64,000 nt of DNA from Halichondria panicea (taxonomy: Eukaryota > Porifera > Demospongiae > Suberitida > Halichondriidae). The position numbers and the translations under genes are program-made. Positions 33,222-44,621 of the stretch are shown piece by piece. Each line of letters begins with the position of its first letter. Positions within the stretch are counted from its first letter, which is position 1. The notes under the pieces were generated by a model. That model worked only from the letters and a program-made list of their open reading frames with translations. It searched no databases and was not told the origin of the DNA. The stretch lies in contig NC_087380.1 in NCBI RefSeq assembly GCF_963675165.1, forward strand, positions 2,037,803-2,101,802, in the 5' to 3' direction.

Positions 33222-34160
33222 GGAGATGGTTCTCGAGACATGCATCATAGATACAAGAGGAAAAGGATTGGAAACGAGATCATGTGCGCTATCAATCCTA
33301 CAGTAAGCCCAGGAATTGATCTGCGTTTTATGTAAATGAGCGGCAAAGAAGGCATATTTGGAGCGATTCTTCGACTACTAAGGTAAGCTAAGTTGATTTA
33401 AGAGCATCACTGCATGCATTAATCATTGTTTTATGATATCCTGCATGGAGACTAGCAGAGGAGGTCCGACATTCGTGCATGAATCACTACAAGTGCTAGT
33501 GCATTTGGCCTGGACATATCACTTGACCCCAATGACCACAATGCACTGAACTTATAGTGATTCGTGCACGCATGTCGGACCTCCTCTGGGAGACTAGAGC
33601 CATGCAAACCTCTTGTAAGCACACAAAGTTTAAAAGATAGACTTTTTACCCAATTATTACACTTTGTGGGTAGTTAACTCACTCACAGTACTATTATAAA
33701 TTATAGGACTTGAAAACTGTACAACTAACACTTTGTCTTCTGCTGCACTGCATCGGCTAGTTTTTAAAATACTGCAGCATGGGTGGAGAAGAGAGCAAAC
33801 CTGTGCTGAGAGGATACCAATACTAGCTATATGTATAATTGTGTGCCTTACTAGCACCATAGATACAATGTTAGATCTTTATTTACCTATAACAATTTAT
33901 TTTTTTGCCATTTTGTGGTCTGTGTGTACACTATTAGTGTAAGCCACGCCCACCATACTTTCGTCTAACAAGGATAGTCTGTGCTAATTGAATTCACGTT
34001 ACATCGTTTCCAATCCTCTTCCTCTTGTATCTATGCATGCATGCTCACTGGTAAACCCAACAGGACCTTCCTGGTTCGACCCAAGGGCAATGTGGAGGAG
34101 TAGTCCTGACTCAACCAACCATGCCTTGTCACACACACACCACCATCAACATTCTGTAAC
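33222..34160 (+). pseudogene. p85-like C-SH2 first-half exon split by a transposon
   Basis: The left part 33222-33243 (GATGGTTCTCGAGACATGC) and the right part from 34041 (ATGCTCACTGGTAAACC...TTCCTGGTTCGACC) together make one exon like 20489-20608. The interruption is a TIR element of about 0.8 kb. Confidence 0.75.
33244..34040. mobile_element. TIR element inserted in the SH2 exon
   Basis: Starts near ATCATAGATACAAGAGGAA and ends with its complement (CCTCTTGTATCTAT); the inverted repeats are about 30 bases with one mismatch (ATAGATACAAGAGGAARAGG). The flanking ATGC on both sides fits a short target duplication. The uninterrupted paralogous sites at 20506 and 27062 define the empty site. A second palindromic element (33459-33590, GAGGAGGTCCGACAT ends) is nested inside. 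No transposase frame. Confidence 0.75.
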
Positions 34161-34303
34161 TGCACATGTAATTATACAGGCCTAATTGGTACAAATATTA
34201 AACTGTACACTGCTTTGAAAATAACGATTTAGTACGTCTTGCATTCTAAATGAATTATGTATCTGATCTTCGATCACACTCTTTCCTCATTTTTTCTGTG
34301 CAG

Positions 34304-34496
34304 AGATGGAGGCAGGTTCAAAAGGATCCCCGTGTACAGAGACCCTGCTGGGGGGTATGGATTTGCACCACCATTCGAATTTGACTCTCTGCTCAGTTTA
34401 GTTCTGTACTATGCCACCAACACGATGGAGAAACACAACCCTGAACTAGAGACAATGCTTAGATACCCTGCATTCCATGTGGACAGGGGCCGTTAG
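34304..34496 (+). pseudogene. p85-like C-SH2 last exon, open reading frame intact
   Basis: Reads DGGRFKRIPVYRDPAGGYGF, then LVLYYATNTMEKHNPEL, then LRYPAF and a stop. This is the second half of an SH2 domain plus the protein C-terminus, laid out like the end of the p85 regulatory subunit (YGF, LVLHY, QHN, L-YP-Y, stop shortly after). It is intact here, but its partner exon is split by a transposon, so the copy is classed as a pseudogene. Confidence 0.72.
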
Positions 34497-34591
34497 TAAC
34501 TGAACTAGCAGCTGTACAGTATCGTATGTGTATAGTGTAGGATTTCTTTCTGAGTACATGTGATGTATAATTAAATATGTATGTGGAGCAT

Positions 34592-35838
34592 GTACAGTGC
34601 AACAACCAAAGAGAGTAGATTTTTTTTTTTGGTACACATTTTTTACATTTTGTGGCATATCTTCTAAAGTAAAAGTGATATGATCTATTTGAGTGCAGGT
34701 ACTGAAAGTTCAACTATTGGCGCTTTCATTGGACCACCACCTGTTACATCACATGACATCATCAGTATAAAATGGCTGTCTGAAGATGTGTACTTCCGAA
34801 AATATGTTATTAATAGAAGTAGCTTATTTGTTTGAGTTAAGATCTGAAATTTGTTGTGCATGTACCTGAGTATATTGCTCATCTTTTGAGCTTCAACGGA
34901 AGTCTGGGCTACTAGTAAGTTCTGAGAAATACTGCATTTTGTTGTTTTTTGGTGGCAAATATGTTAGGAATACAACTTTCGATTTTATATTAGTTAAGGT
35001 CTGATTTTTGAGCAGCATGTACTACAATAGTGTACTTTTCATCTGTACTAACTTACAGGAGTTAGGCTAGCCTCTTCTTTGCTAGAGCGGCCCATCTTGT
35101 CAAAAACAGTGCTTTTTATGACTTTTGGGGTGATTTGGCTACGTAGTAAGCTCAATTACCACGCCCCTGTGACACAGAATGACCAACACCAACTGTGTAT
35201 TTGCAGGTAGACATCACATGACCTTTGGATGTAGCAAATAACAACAAGATGATTTGTGATGTCACAAATCAATGAATATCATTGCATACGTCAGCAAAAG
35301 TAGCAAAACGGAGCAAAATCACCATTTTTGACAAGAAGGGCCGCTCTAGCAAAGATGAGACTTGTCTAGCTCCTGTAAGTTAGTACAGATGAATTCTATG
35401 CTATTGTAGTACATGCTCCTCAAAAATCAGACCTTAACTAGCATAAAATCGAAAGTTGTATTCCTAACATATTTGCCACCAAAAAACAACAAAATTCAGT
35501 ATTTCTCAGAACTTACTAGCAGCCCAGACTTCCGTTGAAGCTCAAAAGATGAGCAATATAGTCAGGTACATACACAATAAATTTCAGATCTTAACTCAAA
35601 CAAATAAGCTACTTCTATTCCTAACATATTTTCGGAGGTACACATCTTCAGACAGCCATTTCATAGTGATGATGTCATATGATGTAACAGGTGGTGGTCT
35701 AATGGAAGCGCCAATAATTGAACTTTCAGTACCTGCACTCAAATAGATCATATCACTTTTACTTCAGAAGATATGCCACAAAATGTGAAAAAAAATAATA
35801 TAAAAAAAAATCTACTCTCTTTGGTTGTTGCACTGTAC
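34592..35838. mobile_element. Foldback TIR element, about 1.25 kb, TA target
   Basis: The two arms are long inverted repeats (at least about 500 bases, about 90% alike). They start GTACAGTGCAACAACCAAAG and end CTTTGGTTGTTGCACTGTAC, with a unique centre near 35200. At the paralogous empty sites (for example 7455-7465) the flanks GCATG-TA-CA are continuous, so insertion was at TA. The CAGTG termini and TA target suggest a Tc1/mariner-related non-autonomous element. It lies between the p85-like stop and receptor E. Confidence 0.8.
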
Positions 35839-35882
35839 ATTATTTTGATGTGTGTGGAAATTCATTGCAATGATAATTTCAG

Positions 35883-35890
35883 ACTTCCTG
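35883..35890 (+). promoter_or_regulatory. ETS-like site upstream of receptor E
   Basis: ACTTCCTG 77 bases before the ATG, in the same flank position as in C, D and F. Confidence 0.25.
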
Positions 35891-35967
35891 TTGTCATCAT
35901 AATTATTACCAAAAATTCATTTTAACTCTTGACTCAACTAATTTAGAGCATGTGCACAAAGACAGGC

Positions 35968-38900
35968 ATGAAGAAGAAGTTACAAGGTGACTGTGTCTCT
36001 TGGCTGGTCCTTTTGACTGGAGCTGCTCAGCTCCTACTAGTGTGTGGAGAGGGTATGTTTAACCATGGTCATATACTAGTCTAGTAGTATTATGGTTTAA
36101 CCTGGTTAAACTAATATAATTTTATAGTCTATACTAACAGAGTGTGCTTATAGCCAGTGCATGCATGCAGGAGTGTACCTGTCCTCGGGATCGACCAAAA
36201 TTAACAACAAGACTGAGATCATCATCACTGACATCGGAGAGGATGGTGGTCTCCCTTCTCTCACCTGTCACACTGACCTCACTACCTGCTGTAGAAGTAT
36301 GACTGACAACAATGGTAATGGATCACTAGGACAGTGGATGTATCCTACTGGGAGTGTGATACTGGGCAATGGTGCCTCACTGGCTGCTGGACAGAAGTTT
36401 TACGTGAAAAGGAATGCTCCCCAACTCATCAAGCTAAACCGTAGAGAGATTAACAACCCCCTCACTCCAACCGGGTCCTATTGTTGCACTGTACCAACTA
36501 CTGGAGGAGAAATGACCCTCTGTGCTAACCTGGGTAAGTAATTCTGCATGTAATTTTCACTACTCCATTCTATTCACAACACCCTTCCAGTTGTGTGCCT
36601 GTCTCTCCCTCCTCTGACCAATGGAATAGTCTCATACAACGACTCAACACTGGGTCTGTACACTGTGGCCACACACTCCTGTGACACTGGATACACTCTC
36701 AATGGAGACACCACTAGGACTTGTGGGAATGATGGAATGTGGAGTGAGCCAGCTCCATCCTCCTGTGAACGTAAGTGGAACACTGTTTATGACATTCTTT
36801 TTTTGAGTGTACCTTATTACAGGTATCTGCTCTGACTTACCCTTACTGACCAATGGGATGATCTTCTACTCTGGTACTGGATCCGCTAACAACAGACCAG
36901 TGGACACTGTGGCCACCTTCAGCTGTGACACTGGATACACTCTCAATGGAGGCGCTACTAAGACTTGTGAGAGTGATGGAATGTGGAGTGGGTTAGATCC
37001 AGTGTGTCAGCGTAAGTGAAATGGAATGTAGACATTCTTTATTGAGTATACCTACTTCTCTACAGGTATCTGCTCTGACTTACCCTTACTAACTAATGGG
37101 ATAATCTTCTACTCTGGTACTGGATCCACTAACAACAGACCGGTGGACACTGTGGCCATCTTCAGCTGTGACACTGGATACACTCTCAATGGAGGCGCTA
37201 CTAAGACTTGTGAGAGTGATGGAATGTGGAGTGGGTTAGATCCAGTGTGTCAGCGTAAGTGGAATGGAATGTGGACATTCTTTATTGAGTATACCTAATT
37301 CTCTACAGGTATCTGCTCTGACTTACCCTTACTGACCAATGGGATGATCTCTTACTTTGGTACTGGATCCGCTAACAAGAGAACAGTGGACACTGTGGCC
37401 ACCTTCAGCTGTGACACTGGATACACTCTCAATGGAGGCACTACTAAGACTTGTGAGAGTGATGGAATGTGGAGTGGGTTAGATCCAGTCTGTCAGCGTA
37501 AGTGGAATGGAATGTAAACATCTTTTTTGAATGTACCCTCTTCTCTACAGGTATCTGCTCTGACTTACCCTCACTGACCAATGGGATGATCTCCTACAGT
37601 GGTGCTGGATCCACTAACTACAGACCAGTGGACACTGTGGCCACCTTCAGCTGTGACACTGGATACACTCTCAATGAAGACGCTACTAAGACTTGTGGGA
37701 GTGATGGAATGTGGAGTGGGCTAGATCCAGTCTGTCAGCGTAAGTGGAATGGAATGTGGACATTCTTTTTTGAATGTACCCTCTTCTCTACAGGTATCTG
37801 CTCTGACTTACCCTTACTGACCAATGGGATGATCTTCTACTCTGGTACTGGATCCGCTAACAAGAGAACAGTGGACACTGTGGCCATCTTCAGCTGTGAC
37901 ACTGGATACACTCTCAATGGAGGCGCTACTAAGACTTGTGAGAGTGATGGAATGTGGAGTGGGTTAGATCCAGTGTGTCAGCGTAAGTGGAATGGAATGT
38001 GGACATTCTTTATTGAGTGTACCTAATTCTCTACAGGTATCTGCTCTGACTTAACATTACTGACCAATGGGATGATCTCTTACTTTGGTACTGGATCCAC
38101 TAACAACAGACCAGTGGACACTGTGGCCACCTTCAGCTGTGACACTGGATACACTCTCAATGGAGGCACTACTAAGACTTGTGAGAGTGATGGAATGTGG
38201 AGTGGGTTAGATCCAGTGTGTCAGCGTAAGTGGAATGGAATGTGGACATTCTTTATTGAGTATACCTAATTCTCTACAGGTATCTGCTCTGACTTACCTT
38301 TACTGACCAATGGGATGATCTCTTACTTTGGTACTGGATCCGCTAACAAGAGAACAATGGACACTGTGGCCACCTTCAGCTGTGATACTGGATACACTCT
38401 CAATGGAGGCACTAATAAGACTTGTGAGAGTGATGGAATGTGGAGTGGGTTAGATCCAGTCTGTCAGCGTAAGTGGAATGGAATGTAAACATCTTTTTTG
38501 AATGTACCCTCTTCTCTACAGGTATCTGCTCTGACTTACCCTCACTGACCAATGGGATGATCTCCTACAGTGGTGCTGGATCCACTAACAACAGACCAGT
38601 GGACACTGTGGCCACCTTCAGCTGTGACACTGGATACACTCTCAATGAAGACGCTACTAAGACTTGTGGGAGTGATGGAATGTGGAGTGGGCTAGATCCA
38701 GTCTGTCAGCGTAAGTGGAATGGAATGTGGACATTCTTTTTTGAATGTACCCTCTTCTCTACAGGTATCTGCTCTGACTTACCCTTACTGACCAATGGGA
38801 TGATCTTCTACTCTGGTACTGGATCCGCTAACAAGAGAACAGTGGACACTGTGGCCATCTTCAGCTGTGACACTGGATACACTCTCAATGGAGACGCTAC

Positions 38901-41595
38901 TAAGACTTGTGAGAGTGATGGAATGTGGAGTGGGTTAGATCCAGTCTGTCAGCGTAAGTGGAATGGAATGTGGACATTCGTTATTGAGTGTACCTAATTC
39001 TCTACAGGTATCTGCTCTGACTTACCATTACTGACCAATGGGATGATCTCTTACTTTGGTACTGGATCCACTAACAACAGACCAGTGGACACTGTGGCCA
39101 CCTTCAGCTGTGACACTGGATACACTCTCAATGGAGGCACTACTAAGACTTGTGAGAGTGATGGAATGTGGAGTGGGTTAGATCCAGTGTGTCAGCGTAA
39201 GTGGAATGGAATGTGGACATTTTTTTTTGAATGTACCCTCTTCTCTACAGGTATCTGCTCTGACTTACCCTTACTGACCAATGGGATGATCTTCTACTCT
39301 GGTACTGGATCTGCTAACAAGAGAACAGTGGACACTGTGGCCATCTTCAGCTGTGACACTGGATACACTCTCAATGGAGGCGCTACTAAGACTTGTGAGA
39401 GTGATGGAATGTGGAGTGGGTTAGATCCAGTGTGTCAGCGTAAGTGGAATGGAATGTGGACATTCTTTATTGAGTGTACCTAATTCTCTACAGGTATCTG
39501 CTCTGACTTACCATTACTGACCAATGGGATGATCTCTTACTTTGGTACTGGATCCACTAACAACATACCAGTGGACACTGTGGCCACCTTCAGCTGTGAC
39601 ACTGGATACACTCTCAATGGAGGCACTACTAAGACTTGTGAGAGTGATGGAATGTGGAGTGGGTTAGATCCAGTGTGTCAGCGTAAGTGGAATGGAATGT
39701 GGACATTCTTTATTGAGTATACCTAATTCTCTACAGGTATCTGCTCTGACTTACCTTTACTGACCAATGGGATGATCTCTTACTTTGGTACTGGATCCGC
39801 TAACAAGAGAACAGTGGACACTGTGGCCACCTTCAGCTGTGACACTGGATACACTCTCAATGGAGGCACTACTAAGACTTGTGAGAGTGATGGAATGTGG
39901 AGTGGGTTAGATCCAGTGTGTCAGCGTAAGTGGAATGGAATGTAAACATCTTTTTTGAATGTACCCTCTTCTCTACAGGTATCTGCTCTGACTTACCCTT
40001 ACTGACCAATGGGATGATCTCCTACAGTGGTGCTGGATCCACTAACAACAGACCAGTGGACACTGTGGCCACCTTCAGCTGTGACACTGGATACACTCTC
40101 AATGGAGGCGCTACTAAGACTTGTGGGAGTGATGGAATGTGGAGTGGGCTAGATCCAGTCTGTCAGCGTAAGTGGAATGGAATGTGGACATTCTTTTTTG
40201 AATGTACCCTCTTCTCTACAGGTATCTGCTCTGACTTACTCTTACTGACCAATGGGATGATCTTCTACTCTGGTACTGGATCCGCTAACAAGAGAACAGT
40301 GGACACTGTGGCCATCTTCAGCTGTGACACTGGATACACTCTCAATGGAGGCACTACTAAGACTTGTGAGAGTGATGGAATGTGGAGTGGGTTAGATCCA
40401 GTTTGTCAGCGTAAGTGGAATGGAATGTGGACATTCTTTATTGAGTGTACCTAATTCTCTACAGGTATCTGCTCTGACTTACCCTTACTGACCAATGGGA
40501 TGATCTCCTACAATGGTGGTGGATCCACTAACAACAGACCAGTGGACACTGTGGCCACCTTCAGCTGTGACACTGGATACACTCTCAATGGAGGCGTTAA
40601 TAAGACTTGTGAGAGTGATGGAATGTGGAGTGGGTTAGATCCAATATGTGAAGGTCATAATTATTAGTTGAGTGGTAGTACATGCACCGTGACTCCTGAG
40701 CTTATTCCTACAGTCATTATATGTCCTCTTCTACCGGCCATTACCAATGGCACCATCTCCTACTCTCCTGATGTCACCCCTGACCATGACCTGGGAACTA
40801 AGGCAACCTACACTTGTGAGGCTGGGTTCTATCTTGACGGTAATGAGGTACAAGTGTGTATGGATGATGATGGAATGGACGCCATTGGAGTGTGGAGTGG
40901 TCAGGAGCCAAGATGTGTCCGTAAGTTATCAACAAGGGTGCATGTATAGGTACTGTAACCCTAATATGCACGTGTTTGGTCATATGCAATTAACTTATCA
41001 CAGCCATCACTTAATTGTCTCCTTGTTCCTCCCCACACTTCAATATCCTCGCACCAGTTCACTTTTCCCCTATGGAACACAAGCAATTTACTCCAATAAT
41101 AATTGTATTGTCCGCAGGTATCACATGTTCTGCTCTCATTAATGTTATTAATGGGTCCATCAGTTACCCTAGTGGTACTACTGCACCATATGACTATGGA
41201 ACGACAGCTACTTTTCAATGCAACATTGGACATGTGTTAATAAGTAGAGACAGAGTGAGGACCTGTACTGGTGATGGTAGTACTCCTAGTAGTCTGTGGG
41301 ATGGTGCTGCTCCTCAATGTCCACGTATGTTATTATTGCATTATCATATCACATGATAATGTACACACACAGCTGTGGACTGTGGGACTCCTCCGTCTAT
41401 TACCAATGGATCTCCTGGGATACCAACAACCACAACATTCACAGGGACAGTGATCTACAGCTGTAATGATGGCTATGCACTCTTTGGGATTGCTACAATT
41501 ACTTGTCAGGCAAATGCCACCTGGAGCAAACCACCAGAATGTAGAGGTACATTCATTGTTATACCACGGTGCGCATGCGCAAGCGAGGTATATGG

Positions 41596-41656
<61 letters not shown>

Positions 41657-44621
41657 CGTGTGCGTAGACTGTTAGAGCTGTTTAAAGATCAATCAATCAA
41701 GTGCAAGTAAGAGTTTCTATAGGCTTCTAGTCATGTATTTTTGGATTTTAATGCGTGGATTGGCAAAATAATGTTTAAAACAATGTTTCATTCTGCTAGT
41801 TTTGCTTACTTGGAATAACATTGCCTTTCAGAAGAGTGGGTAGCAAAACTTGTTCACCTAGTGTTGCTACTTAGTAGCTAGCTCTGCACTAGTCTGCACT
41901 AGAACACTAGCTATTGGTAGCTGCAAGGCTCTGCCGATACAGCCATTAATTTTAGGCACCAATCGTTTTTGTTTTTTACTGAGTGTTGCTACTTAGTAGT
42001 TAGCTGCTATTGGTAGCTGCAAGAGTGAGAAGAGAGCTGCAAGGGTCTATAGCTGCTGATGCAGCCATTAATTTTAGACTTTAATGTTTGGTTTTAACAA
42101 CAATCATGGTCGACATTTACGGTAGAACCTCACTAATCCGGACCGTTAAAACCACGAACAATTATACCCTCGAAATATACCCGCATACGGTATTACAAAA
42201 ATTTACCTGGTATAATCATGGCTTGTATTGTATTGAGTAGTAGCTACATATACTGAACAAATAATTATAGCGGTTTACTGTGAGCCGGCCCTTACAGTTT
42301 CATTGCATGTACATATAAATTACAGGCACTACAACTTCACTGGTCTGTACTGATCTGATGGATCTAGTCAATGGAAGTATTTCTTATGATATGGAGGTCA
42401 CTGCCAACAGACCAATGGACACTGTGGCCACCTACACCTGTAACCCTGGCTACACTCTCAATGGAAGCACTACCAGGATTTGTGGAAGTGATGGATTGTG
42501 GAGTGGATCAGATCCAACGTGTGAAGGTTGGTGGCAATACGTTAACACTGTGTTGAGCAAGAATAGTAACAAGTTGTTTCTCCTACAGCTCTTATGTGTC
42601 CTCCTCCACCGACCATTACCAATGTCACCATCTCCTACTCTCCTGATGTCACCCCTGACTATGACCTGGGAACTGAGGCAACCTACACTTGTGAGGCTGG
42701 GTTCTATCTTGAGGGTAATGAGGTACGATTGTGTATGGATGATGATGGAAGGGACGCCATTGGAGTGTGGAGTGGTCAAGAGCCAAGCTGTGTCCGTAAG
42801 TCACTATACATTTCGTCATACATATAAACTTTTCTTATACTCACAGCCATTCAGTGTCCTCCTCTTAAACAAATTGGCAATGGTTCCATCACCTACACTC
42901 CCGACACTACACGTGCACCTGTCTATGATCTGGGCACTGTCGCTACCTATGCCTGTGATACTGGATTTATTCTGGAACTCTCCCTGGGTGGATCTGAGAT
43001 GAGAACGTGCGTGGATGATGATGGACTGGATGCTATTGGAATGTTTGATAGACAGGCTCCAAGATGTGTCCGCCGTAAGTAATAATTGATGGTACATAAA
43101 TTAATGTATGTAGCATATTAATAATTAGATATAATAATAGTGTCACTGTGCTTTTATTTTCCCCCTCCTTTATTCTCAATACAGCTATCGGGTGTCTTGT
43201 TTTGCCCGTTTTCGCCAATGGAATAATCACTTATGCCACAGACATGACCCCTGATTTTGACCTTGGTACTACAGCAACTTATAGCTGCAATGATGGCTAC
43301 AATTTAGATCTCTCTACTGGTGTTGAAGTAAGGGTCTGCATTGACGATGGAAACAATGATGCGTTTAGTGACCAGGAGCCTGCTTGTGTTCGTAAGTACT
43401 AGATCTCTTTTCATCTGAACATACATGTACATAAACAAATTCAAGCTACCAAATTCGCTTGAATTAGGCAATCCAACTAAAGTTATGGGTGCCCAACAAC
43501 AAAGCCTGTATGATGTAATTGTAGTGTGTGTTTCACAAAGGCTAGTATCCTCCCGTATTACATATCCCTGATCATAATTTTGTGTTAATTTACAAAATAC
43601 CGGAAGAAGCTGCTTCTTGTTTCCCCAGCTGTCCCTTCTCCTGTACGCTCAGTGTTGTTCCAACTCAGACTCACCAACATCAACAACTGTCCTGACTGGG
43701 TGGTGAGTGCTACTATACAAAAATTCCCGACCGAAGCAGTGGTATTATTTATCTCTCTATATAGGACCAGGATGGGAGGATAGAAGCTGTAATGAATGCG
43801 TTTGCTGTCGAGGTGAAGAGTTATTGTGGGTGTGGTTTCTCAAGCATGGTCATGACTGCCCCTCTCTTCCGCTGCTTCCCTGGGTCAAGCACAGCTGTCA
43901 CATTCCGAGCCACTCTAACTGATTCCAGGCTCCTGACTCCCATACAGGACTGGATACAAACCAATGGATTCCTTCCCATTCAGAATGTACTGATGGAGGT
44001 GGACAAGTCTTGTCAGGTGGAGATAGCAAGCCTTGCAGACACAGAGTGCAGCAACCAGCCTACAGCTGCAGGGAGCAGTGACATTACCGCTGTGGTCGGT
44101 GGAGTGGTGGGAGGAGTCCTTATTATTGTAGTGGGCGTTACAATTGTTGTTATAGTGATTGCTGTACTGGTGTTCAAGAGCAGGAGAGAGAGGCTTACAG
44201 TCAACAAAACAACGAAGTGAGTTTTATTAACCCTCTTCTATACAGCTGAATTATGTATACATACAAAACTATCTTGCATTCCTCCCCCTCCAGACATGAT
44301 CTACCACCAGTGTTGCTAAAGGGTGTGGTCAGTACTGGTGAAATACAACCATACGAGATGATGGAAATGGGTCACGAATACGAGGAAGTGTCCAAGTTCC
44401 AACGAGCCGTCGGAGGAGAGTATGAGATCATTGGATCACCCTCACAGACAACTGACTCCGAGAGTAAGGCTCCTACAAAGACCGAGTCATCACCACCCAC
44501 TCCACCAATACCACAACCCTCACAAGCAACTGAGTCTGCCAGAAATGATATTGAGTTCACAGAGTGCGTTGCTTACAGCACGACCACCCACAGTTGCCCC
44601 CCACAGCCTACAAGCTTATGA
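35968..44621 (+). CDS. Receptor E: 24 CCP, one Ig-like, transmembrane receptor with YxxM tail
   Basis: Signal exon 35968-36052; V-type Ig 36171-36533 (GQWMYP, GSYCC); CCP 36591-36770; sixteen 189-base CCP exons (36823 to 40653, listed separately); CCP 40714-40920, 41118-41324, 41373-41546, 42326-42526, 42589-42795, 42847-43074, 43185-43391; juxtamembrane exons 43629-43702 and 43765-44216, the latter with the helix at about 44093-44172; tail 44294-44621. The tail has YEMM (YxxM), YEEV-x10-YEII, Pro-rich repeats and stop. The first half is a near-identical duplicate of receptor F 50264-54460; the second half is like receptor A. The intron 41547-42325 is expanded by a GT run and repeat sequence. 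All ectodomain introns are phase 1. Confidence 0.86.
36823..40653 (+). repeat. Tandem array of 16 CCP exons in receptor E
   Basis: Sixteen 189-base exons starting at 36823, 37066, 37309, 37551, 37794, 38037, 38280, 38522, 38765, 39008, 39251, 39494, 39737, 39979, 40222 and 40465. They are separated by 53-54-base introns, giving a 242-243-base unit. Each encodes one CCP running from GICSDLPLLTNGMI through FSCDTGYTLNG to WSGLDPVCQ. Exon and intron are both nearly identical between units, which points to recent amplification or gene conversion. A four-unit higher-order period of 971 bases is visible (37551 against 38522). Some introns have no in-frame stop and a length divisible by three. Confidence 0.92.
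41004..41094 (+). pseudogene. CCP exon relic in receptor E
   Basis: After TATCACAG the sequence keeps the pattern of the exon at 8885 (CCTCTTT..., CCCTATGGAACACAAGCAA) but is out of frame and has no donor. The same relic is present in the duplicate at 54083-54173, so it decayed before the E/F duplication. Confidence 0.5.
41547..42325 (+). other. Expanded intron of receptor E
   Basis: Contains a GT dinucleotide run (about 41598-41652) and sequence matching the TIR element at 12195-12741 (GCGCATGCGCAAGCGAG, TAGGCTTCTAGTCATG, ACAATCATGGTCGA). Near 42165 it has the TCGAAATATACCCGC end seen in the element at 15265. No exon found. Confidence 0.6.
44294..44621 (+). CDS. Receptor E cytoplasmic-tail exon (YxxM plus ITAM-like pair)
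   Basis: Contains PYEMMEMG (YxxM), YEEV-x10-YEII, PPTPPIPQP and the conserved C-terminal block (STTTHSCPPQP, with Cys where the others have Arg), then TGA. With A it forms the YxxM-bearing pair among the four tails. Confidence 0.8.

Noticed and set aside
36823-40653. CRISPR-like appearance (regular near-identical repeats)
   Set aside because: The unit is 243 bases and contains a coding CCP exon plus a GT-AG intron in a eukaryotic gene; there are no short repeats with unique spacers.
41466-41710. Cys-Val repeat frames
   Set aside because: Translation of a GT microsatellite that follows the CCP exon donor at 41546.
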